Assembly: GCA_903900335.1 (NCBI GenBank)
Contig: CAIUMP010000062.1
Span: forward strand, 145,903-209,902
Origin: an uncultured Ignavibacteriota bacterium
GTDB lineage: Bacteria > Bacteroidota > Ignavibacteria > Palsa-1295
Reading direction: 5' to 3'
DNA length: 64,000 nucleotides
Shown here: one piece after another, positions 1 through 9,342 of the stretch
Numbering within the stretch: position 1 is the first letter of the stretch
Layout: each line of letters opens with the position of its first letter
Translations under genes and position numbers: made by a program
Notes under the pieces: model-generated
Told to the model about the DNA's origin: nothing
What the model saw: the letters and a program-made list of their open reading frames with translations, nothing else
Databases searched by the model: none

Positions 1-21
1 CTCGTCTATCCGAGGGCTGGC

Positions 22-138
22 AGCCGCGCGTTTTACAGCGCCCCATTCGGGGCTAATGTTGTTTTTGGGGTAATCCGAAACCCAGGGTTGCACTGCGCTC
101 CACCCTGGGCTGCGGGTACTTCGTGGCTCCGCCACTGG
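22..138. repeat. Dispersed palindromic repeat, copy A
   Basis: Intergenic DNA with two nested inverted repeats: GCCCC-ATTC-GGGGC near 40-53 and an eight-base pair of arms (CCCAGGGT/ACCCTGGG) at 81-109, followed by a short tail. The same order of blocks recurs at 251-364. Such paired palindromes without a reading frame are typical of REP-like dispersed elements. Sequence from 139 to about 215 continues with further short inverted repeats and may be part of the same unit. Confidence 0.6.
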
Positions 139-250
139 GGATGGTTTAGTCGCGGAGCGACGGCGTACTCGCAGCCCGGCATGTAGCGCAGCGGAATGCT
201 GGGTTAGCGAAACCGTTTAGAATGGGAAGTGCTGGAAGGACGGAGTACCC

Positions 251-364
251 TGCCGCGCGTTTTTACATCGCCCGCTTCGGGGCTTATCGCTCCTTGTTAC
301 GTGTCAACCCAGGGTTGCGCTGCGCTCCACCCTGGGCTGCGGGTACTTCGTGCCTCCGGCACTG
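251..364. repeat. Dispersed palindromic repeat, copy B
   Basis: Second imperfect copy of the 22-138 element, in the same orientation. It shares the leading GCCGCGCG-T-run block, the CGGGGC half-palindrome, and an almost identical 54-base core at 307-360 with the CCCAGGGT/ACCCTGGG arms. The two copies differ mainly in the spacer between the palindromes. No reading frame here looks coding. Confidence 0.6.
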
Positions 365-449
365 AGGTGGGGCCGTCGGGAGGGGATGCCCGCCCTACGG
401 CAAGTTCAGGGCAGGCTCTACGCGGGGCATCGCGGCATAAACCACAATA

Positions 450-714
450 GTCTGCATCTGGAATGCTATTATTATCAAAATAAGTGTACTTTGCGGGAAC
501 TTCTCGGGCGTTTTTTGTGTTTGGTAGCGTTGTGAAAAATCCATCTCAATGTCTTGCAATTAGAAAAAACGAGGAAAACATTTCTCACGGAAGGAGTCGT
601 CTGTTCATGAACATTTTCCGGACACACACATCAAGTTTATTTATACAAATCCATCTTACCGAAAAGGTTGATGCGTCGAGAAAAGGCCACTTCGAAAGAA
701 GCGGCCTTTTTGTT
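450..714 (+). other. Gene-free stretch ending in an orphan terminator; possible small RNA
   Basis: AT-richer than its surroundings and without a credible protein gene. The open frame that crosses it also runs through the terminator hairpin at 681-714 and resembles nothing I know. A purine-rich AAGGAG lies about 10 bases before an ATG at 607, but the resulting frame has no stop before the hairpin. Because a terminator sits here with no gene in front of it, a small transcribed RNA is the simplest guess. There is no direct evidence of transcription. Confidence 0.25.
681..714 (+). terminator. Rho-independent terminator upstream of icd
   Basis: Inverted repeat with arms AAAAGGCC-a-CTTC and GAAG-c-GGCCTTTT around a GAAA loop, followed by a run of T. 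One A/C mismatch lies in the stem. It reads in the plus direction, so it ends a transcript that begins before 680. Confidence 0.8.
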
Positions 715-827
715 TGGGGCAACAGGCCGGGAGCATACTCCTGCTCAAATCTGTTTGCGCGCGCAGAATTATCCGGGTCTATCCCGTTCAGAACTCACGA
801 ACGATCACAACCTAATCTACCGACTCC

Positions 828-2159
828 ATGAGCGTTGACGCAAAGATACTGAAAGCACCTACTCGCGGCGAGAAGATCACCATGACGGCCACCGGCCTTA
901 ATGTGCCGAGTGAGCCGATCATCCCATTCATCGAAGGCGACGGCACTGGCGCGGATATTTGGCGCGCGTCCGTTCGCGTGATCGACGCGGCGGTCGAGAA
1001 GGCGTACAACGGCTCGCGGAAGATCTCGTGGTATGAGGTCTATGCTGGTGAGAAGGCCAATCAGGTCTATGGTGCGAATACGTGGCTGCCGACCGAGACG
1101 CTCGATGCTATCCGCGAGTATTCCATCGGCATCAAGGGTCCGTTGACAACACCCGTTGGTGGCGGCATTACGAGCCTCAATGTTGCGCTTCGTCAGCAGC
1201 TTGATCTGTATGTTTGTCTGCGCCCCGTGCGCTACTTCGCGGGCGTGCCATCGCCAGTGAAGAAGCCGGAAGCTGTTGACATGGTTATCTTCCGCGAGAA
1301 CACGGAGGATATTTATGCTGGCATCGAGTGGGCCGCTGGTACGCCAGAAGCCAACAAGATGCTGAAGTTCATCGAGGCGGAATTCCCGAAGGCGTTTGGG
1401 AAGATTCGTTTTGGTACGGAAGCGAAGGCCAAGGAGTGGTCGGCGCAGGCGGGTGTGGGCGATGTTGCGAACGCACCGCATGTGGGCGTGGGCATTAAGA
1501 CGGTCAGCCAGGAAGGCACAACGCGTATCGTTACCTCGGCCATTGAGTATGCGATCGCGAACAAGCGCAAGAGTGTGACGATCGTGCACAAGGGCAACAT
1601 CATGAAGTTCACCGAAGGCGCGTTCCGCGATTGGGGCTATGAGGTTGCGAAGAAGAAGTTCGGTGCGGTGGAGATCGATGGTGGCCCGTGGTGCAAGATC
1701 CCGGATGGTTTACCGGGCGCGGGAATCGTCATTAAGGATGCGATTGCGGACATCACGCTACAGCAGGTGCTTACGCGTCCCGAGGATTTCGATGTGATCG
1801 CGACACTCAATCTCAATGGTGATTATTTGTCGGATGCTCTTGCAGCGCAGGTCGGCGGAATTGGTATTGCTCCTGGTGCGAACATCAATTATGTAACTGG
1901 TGCTGCTATCTTCGAAGCGACGCACGGGACGGCGCCGAAGTATGCGAATCTCGATAAGGTCAATCCCGGCAGCGTGATTCTTTCCGGCGAGATGATGCTC
2001 CGCTACATGGGCTGGACCGAAGCCGCCGATCTCATCATCAGTGGCCTCGACGCCGCCATCGCCAGCAAGCGCGTTACCTACGATTTCGCCCGCCAAATGG
2101 ATGGTGCGACGGAGGTGAAGACGAGTGAGTTTGGGGATGAGATCATCAAGCGGATGTGA
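828..2159 (+). CDS. icd: NADP-dependent isocitrate dehydrogenase
   Basis: Cytoplasmic TCA-cycle enzyme that oxidatively decarboxylates isocitrate to 2-oxoglutarate with NADP. The 443 residues match the E. coli Icd type along their length. The N-terminus ([19 protein letters not shown]) aligns with the known start, which supports the first ATG. The substrate loop [13 protein letters not shown] keeps the serine that is phosphorylated in enteric bacteria. HGTAPKYA near residue 365 keeps the Lys-Tyr pair that selects NADP over NAD. The gene stands alone, with a terminator on either side. Its product 2-oxoglutarate is also the likely substrate or product of the oxidoreductase encoded at 35971-38916. 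Confidence 0.96.
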   Translation: MSVDAKILKAPTRGEKITMTATGLNVPSEPIIPFIEGDGTGADIWRASVRVIDAAVEKAYNGSRKISWYEVYAGEKANQVYGANTWLPTETLDAIREYSIGIKGPLTTPVGGGITSLNVALRQQLDLYVCLRPVRYFAGVPSPVKKPEAVDMVIFRENTEDIYAGIEWAAGTPEANKMLKFIEAEFPKAFGKIRFGTEAKAKEWSAQAGVGDVANAPHVGVGIKTVSQEGTTRIVTSAIEYAIANKRKSVTIVHKGNIMKFTEGAFRDWGYEVAKKKFGAVEIDGGPWCKIPDGLPGAGIVIKDAIADITLQQVLTRPEDFDVIATLNLNGDYLSDALAAQVGGIGIAPGANINYVTGAAIFEATHGTAPKYANLDKVNPGSVILSGEMMLRYMGWTEAADLIISGLDAAIASKRVTYDFARQMDGATEVKTSEFGDEIIKRM

Positions 2160-2193
2160 TACGTTGATTTCGGAAGTCAGGCCTTCCAAGGTA

Positions 2194-2240
2194 CAAGGTC
2201 TAAGTTTGCAGATTTGCAGACTTAGACCTTGTTGATTTCT
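2194..2240 (+). terminator. Terminator after icd
   Basis: A perfect 12-base inverted repeat (CAAGGTCTAAGT ... ACTTAGACCTTG) with a 14-base loop at 2206-2219, 34 bases after the icd stop. The T-rich tail is short and interrupted (TTGATTTCTT), so it is a moderate terminator. Confidence 0.7.
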
Positions 2241-2303
2241 TACAAATTCTGATGCAACCCTAAGAACCGGAAGCAAAGTCCACTTTCCACGGTTTAGCGG
2301 CTA

Positions 2304-4133
2304 ATGTTCGATACCCACTGTCATCTCCAAGCCGATGCCTTCGACGCCGATCGCGATGCTGTCATTGCGGAATCCATAGCGGCCGGCGTGAGCCATTTTA
2401 TCGTCCCTGCCACTGATACGGCGAGTTTTGCTGGCACACTCGATATCGCTGAGAAGCATCAGAATACATATTGTGCACTCGGAATCCATCCGCATAGTGC
2501 AATGGAATGGAATGCTTCAGTTCGGGATCGGATCGCTCACGAAATAGGGCGGAATCCGAAAGTTAGGGCGATAGGGGAGATTGGGCTTGATTATCACTAC
2601 GATTTCTCACCCCGGGATGTTCAGCGAAAGTCTTTCTCGGAGCAAATCGAACTAGCACAGGGTCTTGGGAAGCCGATCATCATCCATACTCGGGAGTCGG
2701 ACGAGGATGTGTTTCGGATTGTGGAAGAGCATTATGGTGAGCTAGTCGCGGGCAGCGAGATGGAGCCCCGGACAGGCATGAATGGTCATTTTCACTGCTT
2801 TTCTGGGGACGTTGCTGCAATGGAAAAGGCCATTTCGCTCGGATTTATGGTGAGCTTTACCGGAAATATTACGTTCAAGAAAAGCACGCTGGACGAAGTT
2901 GTCCGGCTGGTTCCGCTTACGCATTTCATGATAGAGACGGACTCACCGTATCTCGCGCCAACCCCATTTCGCGGCAAACGCAACTCTCCGCTCTTTTTGC
3001 GTATCATTGCTGAGAAGATTGCGGAGATCAAGGCAATCGACGTGTCCATTGTAATGAAATCAAGTTTTGACAACGCTTTGAAGTTATTTTCGATACCCCG
3101 AGCCGCCGTAATGCTGTTCGCTATTCTGACGGCGCTTTCAGTTTCGACACCGGGCTTCGCCCAGCGCGGCGACCCAGCAGGCAAAGCACCCCCGGATTCG
3201 GTCCTGACAGCCGAACGCCGCAAAGCCGAGGAATTGCGCAAGAAGCAGGAATTGGAGCTTGCTAAGGAGGCGGAGCTTCATCGTCAGGATAGCATTAGGC
3301 AGGCGGAGTTGGAGCAAGAAGCCATTATGGCGAAGGCTCGTGAGCAGTCCCGTCAAGATTCGATCAGGATCGTAGAGCGGCTCGCGGAAGAGGAGCGCAA
3401 TAGGTTATTCCTTTTGACGCCAATGCCGTGGCGAGCGATCGGTATCGGTGGGGGAGCGGGTATTGGTAGCACTCAGATATCGGTCAACAAACCAACCTTA
3501 TCACCCACCTCCGTGCTGGTCTATGGATTCCAGGCTTCTACCGCGATCACACGTCGGCTCGATTTCGAGGTTGGGTATTCTTATATGAAGGTTTCCGACG
3601 TGTTCCCCATGGATTCGGTCTATAGTTACGGACCCGGAACATTCCCTTCGTTTCGCTACAACCCTCGCAAGACATTCAATTCCGATCCAAAGGGTGTCAC
3701 GTGGCTCCTTAACGGCGAGGATTTGGGAATTTCTCTATTATCATTTGATTTTCGGTACGTAATTACCCAGCCCACCGCGTGGCTTAGTTTCTATCTCGGA
3801 TTGGGATATACGCATATCGCCTTTAACAACACCCAGACATACCATGTGATGAAGGACTCCGTCACACCTGCGCCTGAATTGAGTACCTTTCAACAGCTTT
3901 GGAGCCGCGGGTCCATCAAGGTGTTGTTTGGTATGCGCCATGATTTCGAGCTTGGGCAGGGGATGACGATCGAGCCATTTGCACAGATTGCAGCGATCAG
4001 TGCGTTATCTGGGGAGAATCAGGACAATGGTTTTGTCTTTGCTCCTGACAGACAGCAGATCATCATGACCCACTTGAACATCGGTTTCACCCTCTATTAT
4101 GGCTGGTTCGGAGTCCCTCGAGTGAAGGTCTGA
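2304..4133 (+). CDS. TatD-family metal-dependent hydrolase fused to a signal-peptide/coiled-coil/outer-membrane-type protein
   Basis: One uninterrupted 609-codon frame with two unrelated halves. Residues 1-265 are a full TatD deoxyribonuclease with all metal-binding signatures: DTHCH, GEIGLDYHYD, IIIHTRES, GHFHCFSGD and IETDSPYLAP. The domain ends where TatD proteins normally end (NALKLFSI). Directly after, residues 268-287 read as a signal peptide ending in GFAQ. Then come a charged coiled coil (about 297-370, with the phrase RQDSIR repeated) and a region rich in alternating aromatic and small residues (about 380-609) that looks like an outer-membrane beta barrel. A TatD enzyme is cytoplasmic, so the joined order is topologically odd. 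An in-frame ATG at 3054 (codon 251) would give the second half its own start, with a basic n-region. True fusion, internal initiation or loss of a stop codon are all possible. Confidence 0.85.
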   Translation: MFDTHCHLQADAFDADRDAVIAESIAAGVSHFIVPATDTASFAGTLDIAEKHQNTYCALGIHPHSAMEWNASVRDRIAHEIGRNPKVRAIGEIGLDYHYDFSPRDVQRKSFSEQIELAQGLGKPIIIHTRESDEDVFRIVEEHYGELVAGSEMEPRTGMNGHFHCFSGDVAAMEKAISLGFMVSFTGNITFKKSTLDEVVRLVPLTHFMIETDSPYLAPTPFRGKRNSPLFLRIIAEKIAEIKAIDVSIVMKSSFDNALKLFSIPRAAVMLFAILTALSVSTPGFAQRGDPAGKAPPDSVLTAERRKAEELRKKQELELAKEAELHRQDSIRQAELEQEAIMAKAREQSRQDSIRIVERLAEEERNRLFLLTPMPWRAIGIGGGAGIGSTQISVNKPTLSPTSVLVYGFQASTAITRRLDFEVGYSYMKVSDVFPMDSVYSYGPGTFPSFRYNPRKTFNSDPKGVTWLLNGEDLGISLLSFDFRYVITQPTAWLSFYLGLGYTHIAFNNTQTYHVMKDSVTPAPELSTFQQLWSRGSIKVLFGMRHDFELGQGMTIEPFAQIAAISALSGENQDNGFVFAPDRQQIIMTHLNIGFTLYYGWFGVPRVKV

Positions 4134-4263
4134 TAGGATGTTGCAATGCAGTAGGGGGTGGACTGATTCGCGTTTTTTTAGATGAAACCTTGCCCAGAAG
4201 CGGATACGTTGGGTTGCTTGGAAGTCGATAATCCCAAACCCACGGTCCTATTTTTAGCAACTC

Positions 4264-6582
4264 ATGGCATTCGAACCGTCGATAGAGGAACCCGGCTCTT
4301 CACCCTCCCAACCGCCGGAGGCAAAGGTTCGTACCGCTCCGCGCGAAATCACCCCGAAGGGTCCAGCACTTGCCGTACGCTGGAGCAGCGCGACGAATGA
4401 CGAGGTTTATGCTGATAAGCTCAACGACCTATTAGCTGCATGTCGTAAGAATCTCCGCTCACTGGACGAGTCCCTGGTCATTCGTGCATTCAGGCTATGC
4501 TACGAAGCGCATAAAAATGATCGGCGTGCGTCCGGCGAGCCGTACTTCATTCATCCATTCGAAGTCTCGATGATCGTCGCGCAGGAAATTCCGCTCGATG
4601 ATATTTCCATCGTGGCCGCGCTCCTCCATGATGTGGTTGAGGATACGGTATATCAGTTGGAGGAGATCCGAGAAGAGTTTGGGCGAGAGGTTGCGGAGAT
4701 CGTTGACGGGGCGACGAAGATCACCGATATTTTCAAATCGCGAGAGATAACCCAGGCAGAGAGTTATCGTAAGTTGTTGCTTTCGATGGTCGGCGATGTG
4801 CGCGTTATGCTCGTGAAGTTCGCGGATCGCCTGCACAATATGCGAACGATCGAGTATCTTTCTCCAGAGCGCCAGTTCCGAATGGCGAAGGAGACGCTGG
4901 ATATTTATGCTCCCTTTGCGAACCGATTTGGGCTTGGTAAGATACGCTGGGAGATGGAAGACCTTGCGTTTAAGGTGCTCAACCGGGAGTCATTCAACGA
5001 TATTAAGAAGTCGCTTGCCGAAAAGCGCATCGAGCGAGAAACGTACATCGCCAGCTTCATCGAGCCGATCGTGAAGGAGATGAAGGAGCAGAACTTTAAG
5101 TTTGAGATCGTCGGTCGTCCCAAGCATATCTTCTCCATCCATAACAAGATGGTCCGGCAGGGGAAGTCGCTCGATGAAGTGTATGATCTTTTTGCCATTC
5201 GCATCCTTCTCGACACACCGAATGACAATGACTGTTTCTCGGTCTTCGGCCTGGTTTCATCAATCTATGTCCCTGTACCAGAGCGATTTAAGAATTACAT
5301 CTCCGTACCCAAAAAGAATGGATATCAATCCATTCATACGACCGTGATCGGCCCTGGCGGAAGGATGGTTGAGGTGCAAATTCGGACGCGCGCGATGCAC
5401 GAGATCGCGGAGAAGGGCGTCGCGGCACATTGGAAGTACAAGGAGCATATCACCACCGCGGATCCCGATCTGGAAGAGTGGGTGAAGTGGGTGCGGGATG
5501 TCTTCGAACAACACGGCGAAGATGCACCGAGTGTGTTGTTGGAAAGCTTCAAGCTCAATCTTTATCAGGATGAGATCTATGTTTTTACCCCGAAGGGTGA
5601 GTTGCGCATTTTACCGAAGGGCGCGACTGCGGTAGATTTTGCATTCGACATTCATTCACAAGTGGGGCTGCGAACGATCGGTGCCAAGGTTAATGGCCGC
5701 ATTGTCCCTCTTCATGCGAAGTTGTCCTCGGGCGATCAAGTCGAGATCATTACCTCTAAAAATCAAACGCCGACCCCAGATTGGGAGAAACTGGTCGCCA
5801 CACACAAGGCCCGACAACAGATACGCAAGTATCTGAACGAAGAATACCGGCTTCGCATCGTCTCTGGTCGTGAGATGTTCCGCAAGCGAATGGATAAGGC
5901 GAAGTTGCATGTCAACGATGACAAACTGATCCAGTTTGCAGCCTCGACCACACTCGGGACACTTAGCAACTTCTATTCTTCGATCGCCGCTGCGGACATC
6001 GACATCGAAGAGTACGTTAGGAAGCTAAGAGAATTTGTGCGGCCGGGAAGCTCCGGGCAGATCGAGCGACGCCTCACCGAGAACGACGAGGCCGCGCCGG
6101 TTACCTACATGGATACCTCGCGTATGACGAGCGGTATCCTTATCCAAGGTAAGCGCGATAACATGCTCTACAGCTATGCGAAGTGCTGTAACCCTGTGCC
6201 GGGGGATGATGTACTCGGAGTCGTCACGATCGGAAAGGGCGTGAAGATCCATCGAGCGACGTGCAAGAATATCCTGAAGCTTCAGGCCGATTCCGAAGAA
6301 CGCTTGATCGATGTGTCCTGGCCCGGCACTGACGAGGGGGCTGACTACCTCGTCGGCATTCGTATATTTGGGGAGGATCGACCTGGAATGCTCAGTGACT
6401 TGACGCATGTCATTTCCACCTACAATAATACCAATATACGCTCGGTCAATATCGACTCGAAAGATGCGATGTTCGATGGAAAAGTTACGGTCTTCGTAAA
6501 GAACACCTATCATCTTGCCAGATTGACCGAGAAGCTTCGCAAAGTGCGTGGCGTAACCAGCGTTGAACGATTCGAGGAATAA
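4264..6582 (+). CDS. rsh: Bifunctional (p)ppGpp synthetase/hydrolase (RSH)
   Basis: Makes and degrades the stringent-response alarmones in the cytoplasm. Domain order is that of long RSH proteins: an HD hydrolase domain (about 75-220, with YFIHPFEV and LLHDVVEDT), a synthetase domain (about 270-385, with GYQSIHT), a TGS domain (about 437-497, IYVFTPKG), a helical/zinc-finger-like part with CCNPVPGDD, and a C-terminal ACT domain (about 695-770). Both catalytic sites look intact. One oddity: the RxKD motif that marks bifunctional enzymes reads RFKN here, with Asn in place of Asp. ruvX begins directly at the next base after the stop, so the two are probably co-transcribed. Confidence 0.95.
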   Translation: MAFEPSIEEPGSSPSQPPEAKVRTAPREITPKGPALAVRWSSATNDEVYADKLNDLLAACRKNLRSLDESLVIRAFRLCYEAHKNDRRASGEPYFIHPFEVSMIVAQEIPLDDISIVAALLHDVVEDTVYQLEEIREEFGREVAEIVDGATKITDIFKSREITQAESYRKLLLSMVGDVRVMLVKFADRLHNMRTIEYLSPERQFRMAKETLDIYAPFANRFGLGKIRWEMEDLAFKVLNRESFNDIKKSLAEKRIERETYIASFIEPIVKEMKEQNFKFEIVGRPKHIFSIHNKMVRQGKSLDEVYDLFAIRILLDTPNDNDCFSVFGLVSSIYVPVPERFKNYISVPKKNGYQSIHTTVIGPGGRMVEVQIRTRAMHEIAEKGVAAHWKYKEHITTADPDLEEWVKWVRDVFEQHGEDAPSVLLESFKLNLYQDEIYVFTPKGELRILPKGATAVDFAFDIHSQVGLRTIGAKVNGRIVPLHAKLSSGDQVEIITSKNQTPTPDWEKLVATHKARQQIRKYLNEEYRLRIVSGREMFRKRMDKAKLHVNDDKLIQFAASTTLGTLSNFYSSIAAADIDIEEYVRKLREFVRPGSSGQIERRLTENDEAAPVTYMDTSRMTSGILIQGKRDNMLYSYAKCCNPVPGDDVLGVVTIGKGVKIHRATCKNILKLQADSEERLIDVSWPGTDEGADYLVGIRIFGEDRPGMLSDLTHVISTYNNTNIRSVNIDSKDAMFDGKVTVFVKNTYHLARLTEKLRKVRGVTSVERFEE

Positions 6583-7038
6583 TTGACAAACTTAACGCCC
6601 GACAGCCGAGCGCCCTATCCTGGCCGAGTCCTCGCGCTCGACTTTGGCACGAAGCGTATCGGCGTTGCAATTTCCGATGAGTTACGAATGCTCGCCTCTC
6701 CGCGAGGTGTGATCAGCAACGGGCCGGATATGATCAAGCAGATCGTGCAGCTTGTGCAAAAGGAGAATGTTCGCGTCGTTATCCTCGGAATTCCAAGAAC
6801 ATTGAACAACACAGACAGCCAGATGACAACGCAAGTATTGAAGTTCAAAGACAAACTTACAGTTGCTTTGGAGGCAGTCGGTGTACCGCTTGAGACGCGC
6901 GATGAACGCCTAACATCCATCATGGCGAACTTCAATATCTCACAGCGCGGACTCCCAAAAGGTAAGCGAGAGGAAAAGTCCCTCCGCGATGAAGAAGCCG
7001 CGCGGATCGTGTTGCAGGAGTACTTGGATACGAAGTGA
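6583..7038 (+). CDS. ruvX: Putative pre-16S rRNA nuclease / Holliday junction resolvase (YqgF family)
   Basis: RNase H-fold nuclease of the YqgF/RuvX family, thought to trim the 5' end of 16S rRNA and proposed to resolve Holliday junctions. The 151 residues contain the opening LALDFGTKRIGVAIS, the central VVILGIP strand, the RDERLTS motif and the acidic KSLRDEEAA helix. The only in-frame start before the fold is the TTG that abuts the rsh stop codon. AGGA six bases upstream serves as ribosome binding site and lies inside the last rsh codons, which implies coupled translation. The gene converges on rdgB with 21 bases between. Confidence 0.9.
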   Translation: MTNLTPDSRAPYPGRVLALDFGTKRIGVAISDELRMLASPRGVISNGPDMIKQIVQLVQKENVRVVILGIPRTLNNTDSQMTTQVLKFKDKLTVALEAVGVPLETRDERLTSIMANFNISQRGLPKGKREEKSLRDEEAARIVLQEYLDTK

Positions 7039-7059
7039 GTTGTAATGGGGACCGTTTGC

Positions 7060-7656
7060 TCACGACCGCAACGATTGTGCGAAGGCCCTCAGTGCCCGTC
7101 CCCGATGACTCATCGCATTCTTTTCTGCATCAGACATTTCTGCGAATGTACGTTTCGAGAGGTCTTCAGTCGGTGCGAAGATGGGATCGTAGCCGAAGCC
7201 ATTTGTACCACGCGGTGAATCTGTGATCGTGCCCTCTACTTCTCCACGGAAGAGGTGCTCTGCGCCGTGCTTGTTGATGTAGGCGATGACTGTTGAGAAT
7301 TTCGCGCTGCGGTTTGTCTCGCCGCGAAGAGCATCGAGTAGTTTGTGTACGTTGTCGGCATACGTTGCATTCTCCCCGGCATATCGCGCGCTGAATACAC
7401 CCGGAGCGCCCCCGAGGGCGGTTACTTCAAGCCCAGTGTCGTCGGCAATTGTTGGTAACTTGGCCTGAGCATGCACAGCTCGTGCCTTGATGAGGGCGTT
7501 CTCTTCTAGAGTAGTGCCCGTCTCTTCGATGTCGCCGATGGGCGGGTGAATGTCTTCGAGGGTGAGCACTTCGATGGAGTCCGAAAATTCCGAACGAAGA
7601 ACAGAGCGTAATTCTTCGCGCTTGTGTGGATTGTGGGTGGCGAGAATAATCTTCAT
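7060..7656 (-). CDS. rdgB: XTP/dITP diphosphatase (HAM1/RdgB family)
   Basis: House-cleaning pyrophosphatase that hydrolyses XTP, ITP and dITP to the monophosphates and so keeps deaminated purines out of nucleic acids. The start was set at 7656 because families of this type begin with the strand KIILATHNPHKREEL. The nine extra codons upstream are not typical. Other signatures are ADDTGLEV, the APGVFSARYAGE loop, FGYDPIF and the terminal SHRGRAL. Length (198 residues) is usual. It faces the type IX cargo gene at 7717 with a 60-base divergent gap that must hold both promoters. Confidence 0.93.
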   Translation of the reverse strand: MKIILATHNPHKREELRSVLRSEFSDSIEVLTLEDIHPPIGDIEETGTTLEENALIKARAVHAQAKLPTIADDTGLEVTALGGAPGVFSARYAGENATYADNVHKLLDALRGETNRSAKFSTVIAYINKHGAEHLFRGEVEGTITDSPRGTNGFGYDPIFAPTEDLSKRTFAEMSDAEKNAMSHRGRALRAFAQSLRS

Positions 7657-7716
7657 GTATTGCGCAACCGTGGCTGTGTTCAAGTGTTCCTAGGCCGACC
7701 TATTCATTACATCCGC

Positions 7717-9336
7717 ATGAGAAACATCTTCATCGCATTCCTCTGTGTGTTCGTTCCATCTGTTCTCCAGGCCCAGAACCACTGGCTTCACAACATGATG
7801 ATTCCACAAAAGTCGGCCCTTTCGCTCGAATCTCTGAGCGCGCTCGATTCCAATCGCGTGTGTGCAGCGGGTTATGGAATCGGCGGGGACGGTGTGTATC
7901 TTTCATCGGACGCTGGTAAGACGTGGGAGCAGATATATTCGAATGAACCGGGAAAGGTGCTCTTTGTTGAAAAAATCGCTTATCTGGGGCCAGATCACAT
8001 CGTCTTCCTGGCTGATAGCAACGGCGCAGTTACCCAAGGGAATACCACGACAATTCTCGAATCGGCCGTCCTCTTTACGACGTTCGATGGTGGCAAGAAT
8101 TGGTCGGCGAACCCTCTCGGGCATATCGATATCAATGCCCCCTCCTCCAGCCTCAGCCATCAGTTGGCTGCTTTCGACAACAATCACCTTGCTTGTCCGA
8201 TGAACCGAGCTGGCATTGCCCTCAGCTCGGATGGCGGTTTGTCGTGGGCTGTCAAGGAATATCCCGACACAAGCTTTGGGGGTTGCAACGCCATCGCCTA
8301 TCTGTTGCCGCAAACAATCATTATGCAATCACACAATCGAATAACTCACCATAATTCACTCTACATCACAAGCGATCTTGGTGAGCATTGGTCAGAGCAG
8401 CCAATGGACACAAGCACGTTTGAACGCATGGTTTTTCTCACTCCCCAACACGCCTTCGCAGTTGGGATGGTGACCAAGAATGGGTACTCAGCATACATTC
8501 CGACGATCTTCGAATCGCTGGACAGCGGTCAAACGTGGAGCGCCGTTCTGCAAGGGAGCGTTGGTCAAGGCGCTGCGTTCATGGATATGTCGTTCGATTA
8601 CGCTACCGGTCGGACGGCTGAGGCGGTAGGCACAAATGACATTTTGTTTCGGAGTACCGACCGTGGACGGACCTGGTTCGCGGAGGATGCAGAGTTCGAT
8701 CAGCAGGATTTACACGCTCTAATCTCCGTCGTGCTCCTTGATTCATCGAAAGGAATTGTTGGTTGCGACGGGGGTTACTTTATGAGTTACGTCGCGAGTC
8801 CGCTTCTTGCGAAGCCGGTAATTGTCGATCCGTTGCCCTCTGCTGCGTGTACTGGTTCCGCTCAAGTCGATTGGCTACCAGTCAATGGTGCCTTATCGTA
8901 TGATATTCAGATTCAATCGAACAACTCATCGAGTGCACCCATCGTTGATAAACAGGATCTTCTGACCACATCGTATTTAGCGACCGGTTTGCCAGCGGGT
9001 CAATTCTTTATTCGTGTACGAGCGCGCAGTGGAGATACGTTTGGAAACTGGGCTACGACATGGGTCAACGTAAGTCCTGCAGCCGTTCGGCGAATGGGAG
9101 ATCAATCCAAAGAGCTTCAGATCTATCCGAATCCGGTTCGAGCAGGCAGCACGCTACACATTTCAGGATTAACTCCGAATAGTGGGGGTGCATACATCGA
9201 AGATGTGTTGGGCCGAATTGTTGCGGAATTCAATGTCTCAGCGTCCAGTGAGACGCTTCCACTGCCGACAAGAGTCAGCGGTTTACTTCGAGTTGTTGCT
9301 GGATCGTCGGTTGCACCGCTCTGCGTGATGCCGTGA
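7717..9336 (+). CDS. Secreted YCF48/BNR-like beta-propeller with type IX sorting domain
   Basis: The start at 7717 gives a clean signal peptide (MRNIFIAFLCVFVPSVLQAQ); an upstream in-frame start is a shadow of rdgB. The body contains repeated BNR-type blades such as LSSDAGKTW, FTTFDGGKNW, LSSDGGLSW, TSDLGEHW, ESLDSGQTW and RSTDRGRTW. It is followed at about residues 370-455 by a fibronectin III-like module (YDIQIQSNN, FFIRVRARS). The last 70 residues (IYPNPVRAG, EDVLGRIV) form a type A sorting domain recognised by the type IX secretion system. The protein is thus predicted to cross both membranes and be released or surface-attached. No enzyme activity is evident. It converges on radA with six bases between stops. 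Confidence 0.85.
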   Translation: MRNIFIAFLCVFVPSVLQAQNHWLHNMMIPQKSALSLESLSALDSNRVCAAGYGIGGDGVYLSSDAGKTWEQIYSNEPGKVLFVEKIAYLGPDHIVFLADSNGAVTQGNTTTILESAVLFTTFDGGKNWSANPLGHIDINAPSSSLSHQLAAFDNNHLACPMNRAGIALSSDGGLSWAVKEYPDTSFGGCNAIAYLLPQTIIMQSHNRITHHNSLYITSDLGEHWSEQPMDTSTFERMVFLTPQHAFAVGMVTKNGYSAYIPTIFESLDSGQTWSAVLQGSVGQGAAFMDMSFDYATGRTAEAVGTNDILFRSTDRGRTWFAEDAEFDQQDLHALISVVLLDSSKGIVGCDGGYFMSYVASPLLAKPVIVDPLPSAACTGSAQVDWLPVNGALSYDIQIQSNNSSSAPIVDKQDLLTTSYLATGLPAGQFFIRVRARSGDTFGNWATTWVNVSPAAVRRMGDQSKELQIYPNPVRAGSTLHISGLTPNSGGAYIEDVLGRIVAEFNVSASSETLPLPTRVSGLLRVVAGSSVAPLCVMP

Positions 9337-9342
9337 ACGGCC

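Noticed and set aside
484..831. 115-codon frame before icd
   Set aside because: Passes through the terminator hairpin at 681-714 and into the icd ribosome site; no similarity recognised.
795..1589. 264-codon minus-strand frame opposite icd
   Set aside because: Antisense shadow of a highly conserved gene; composition not protein-like.
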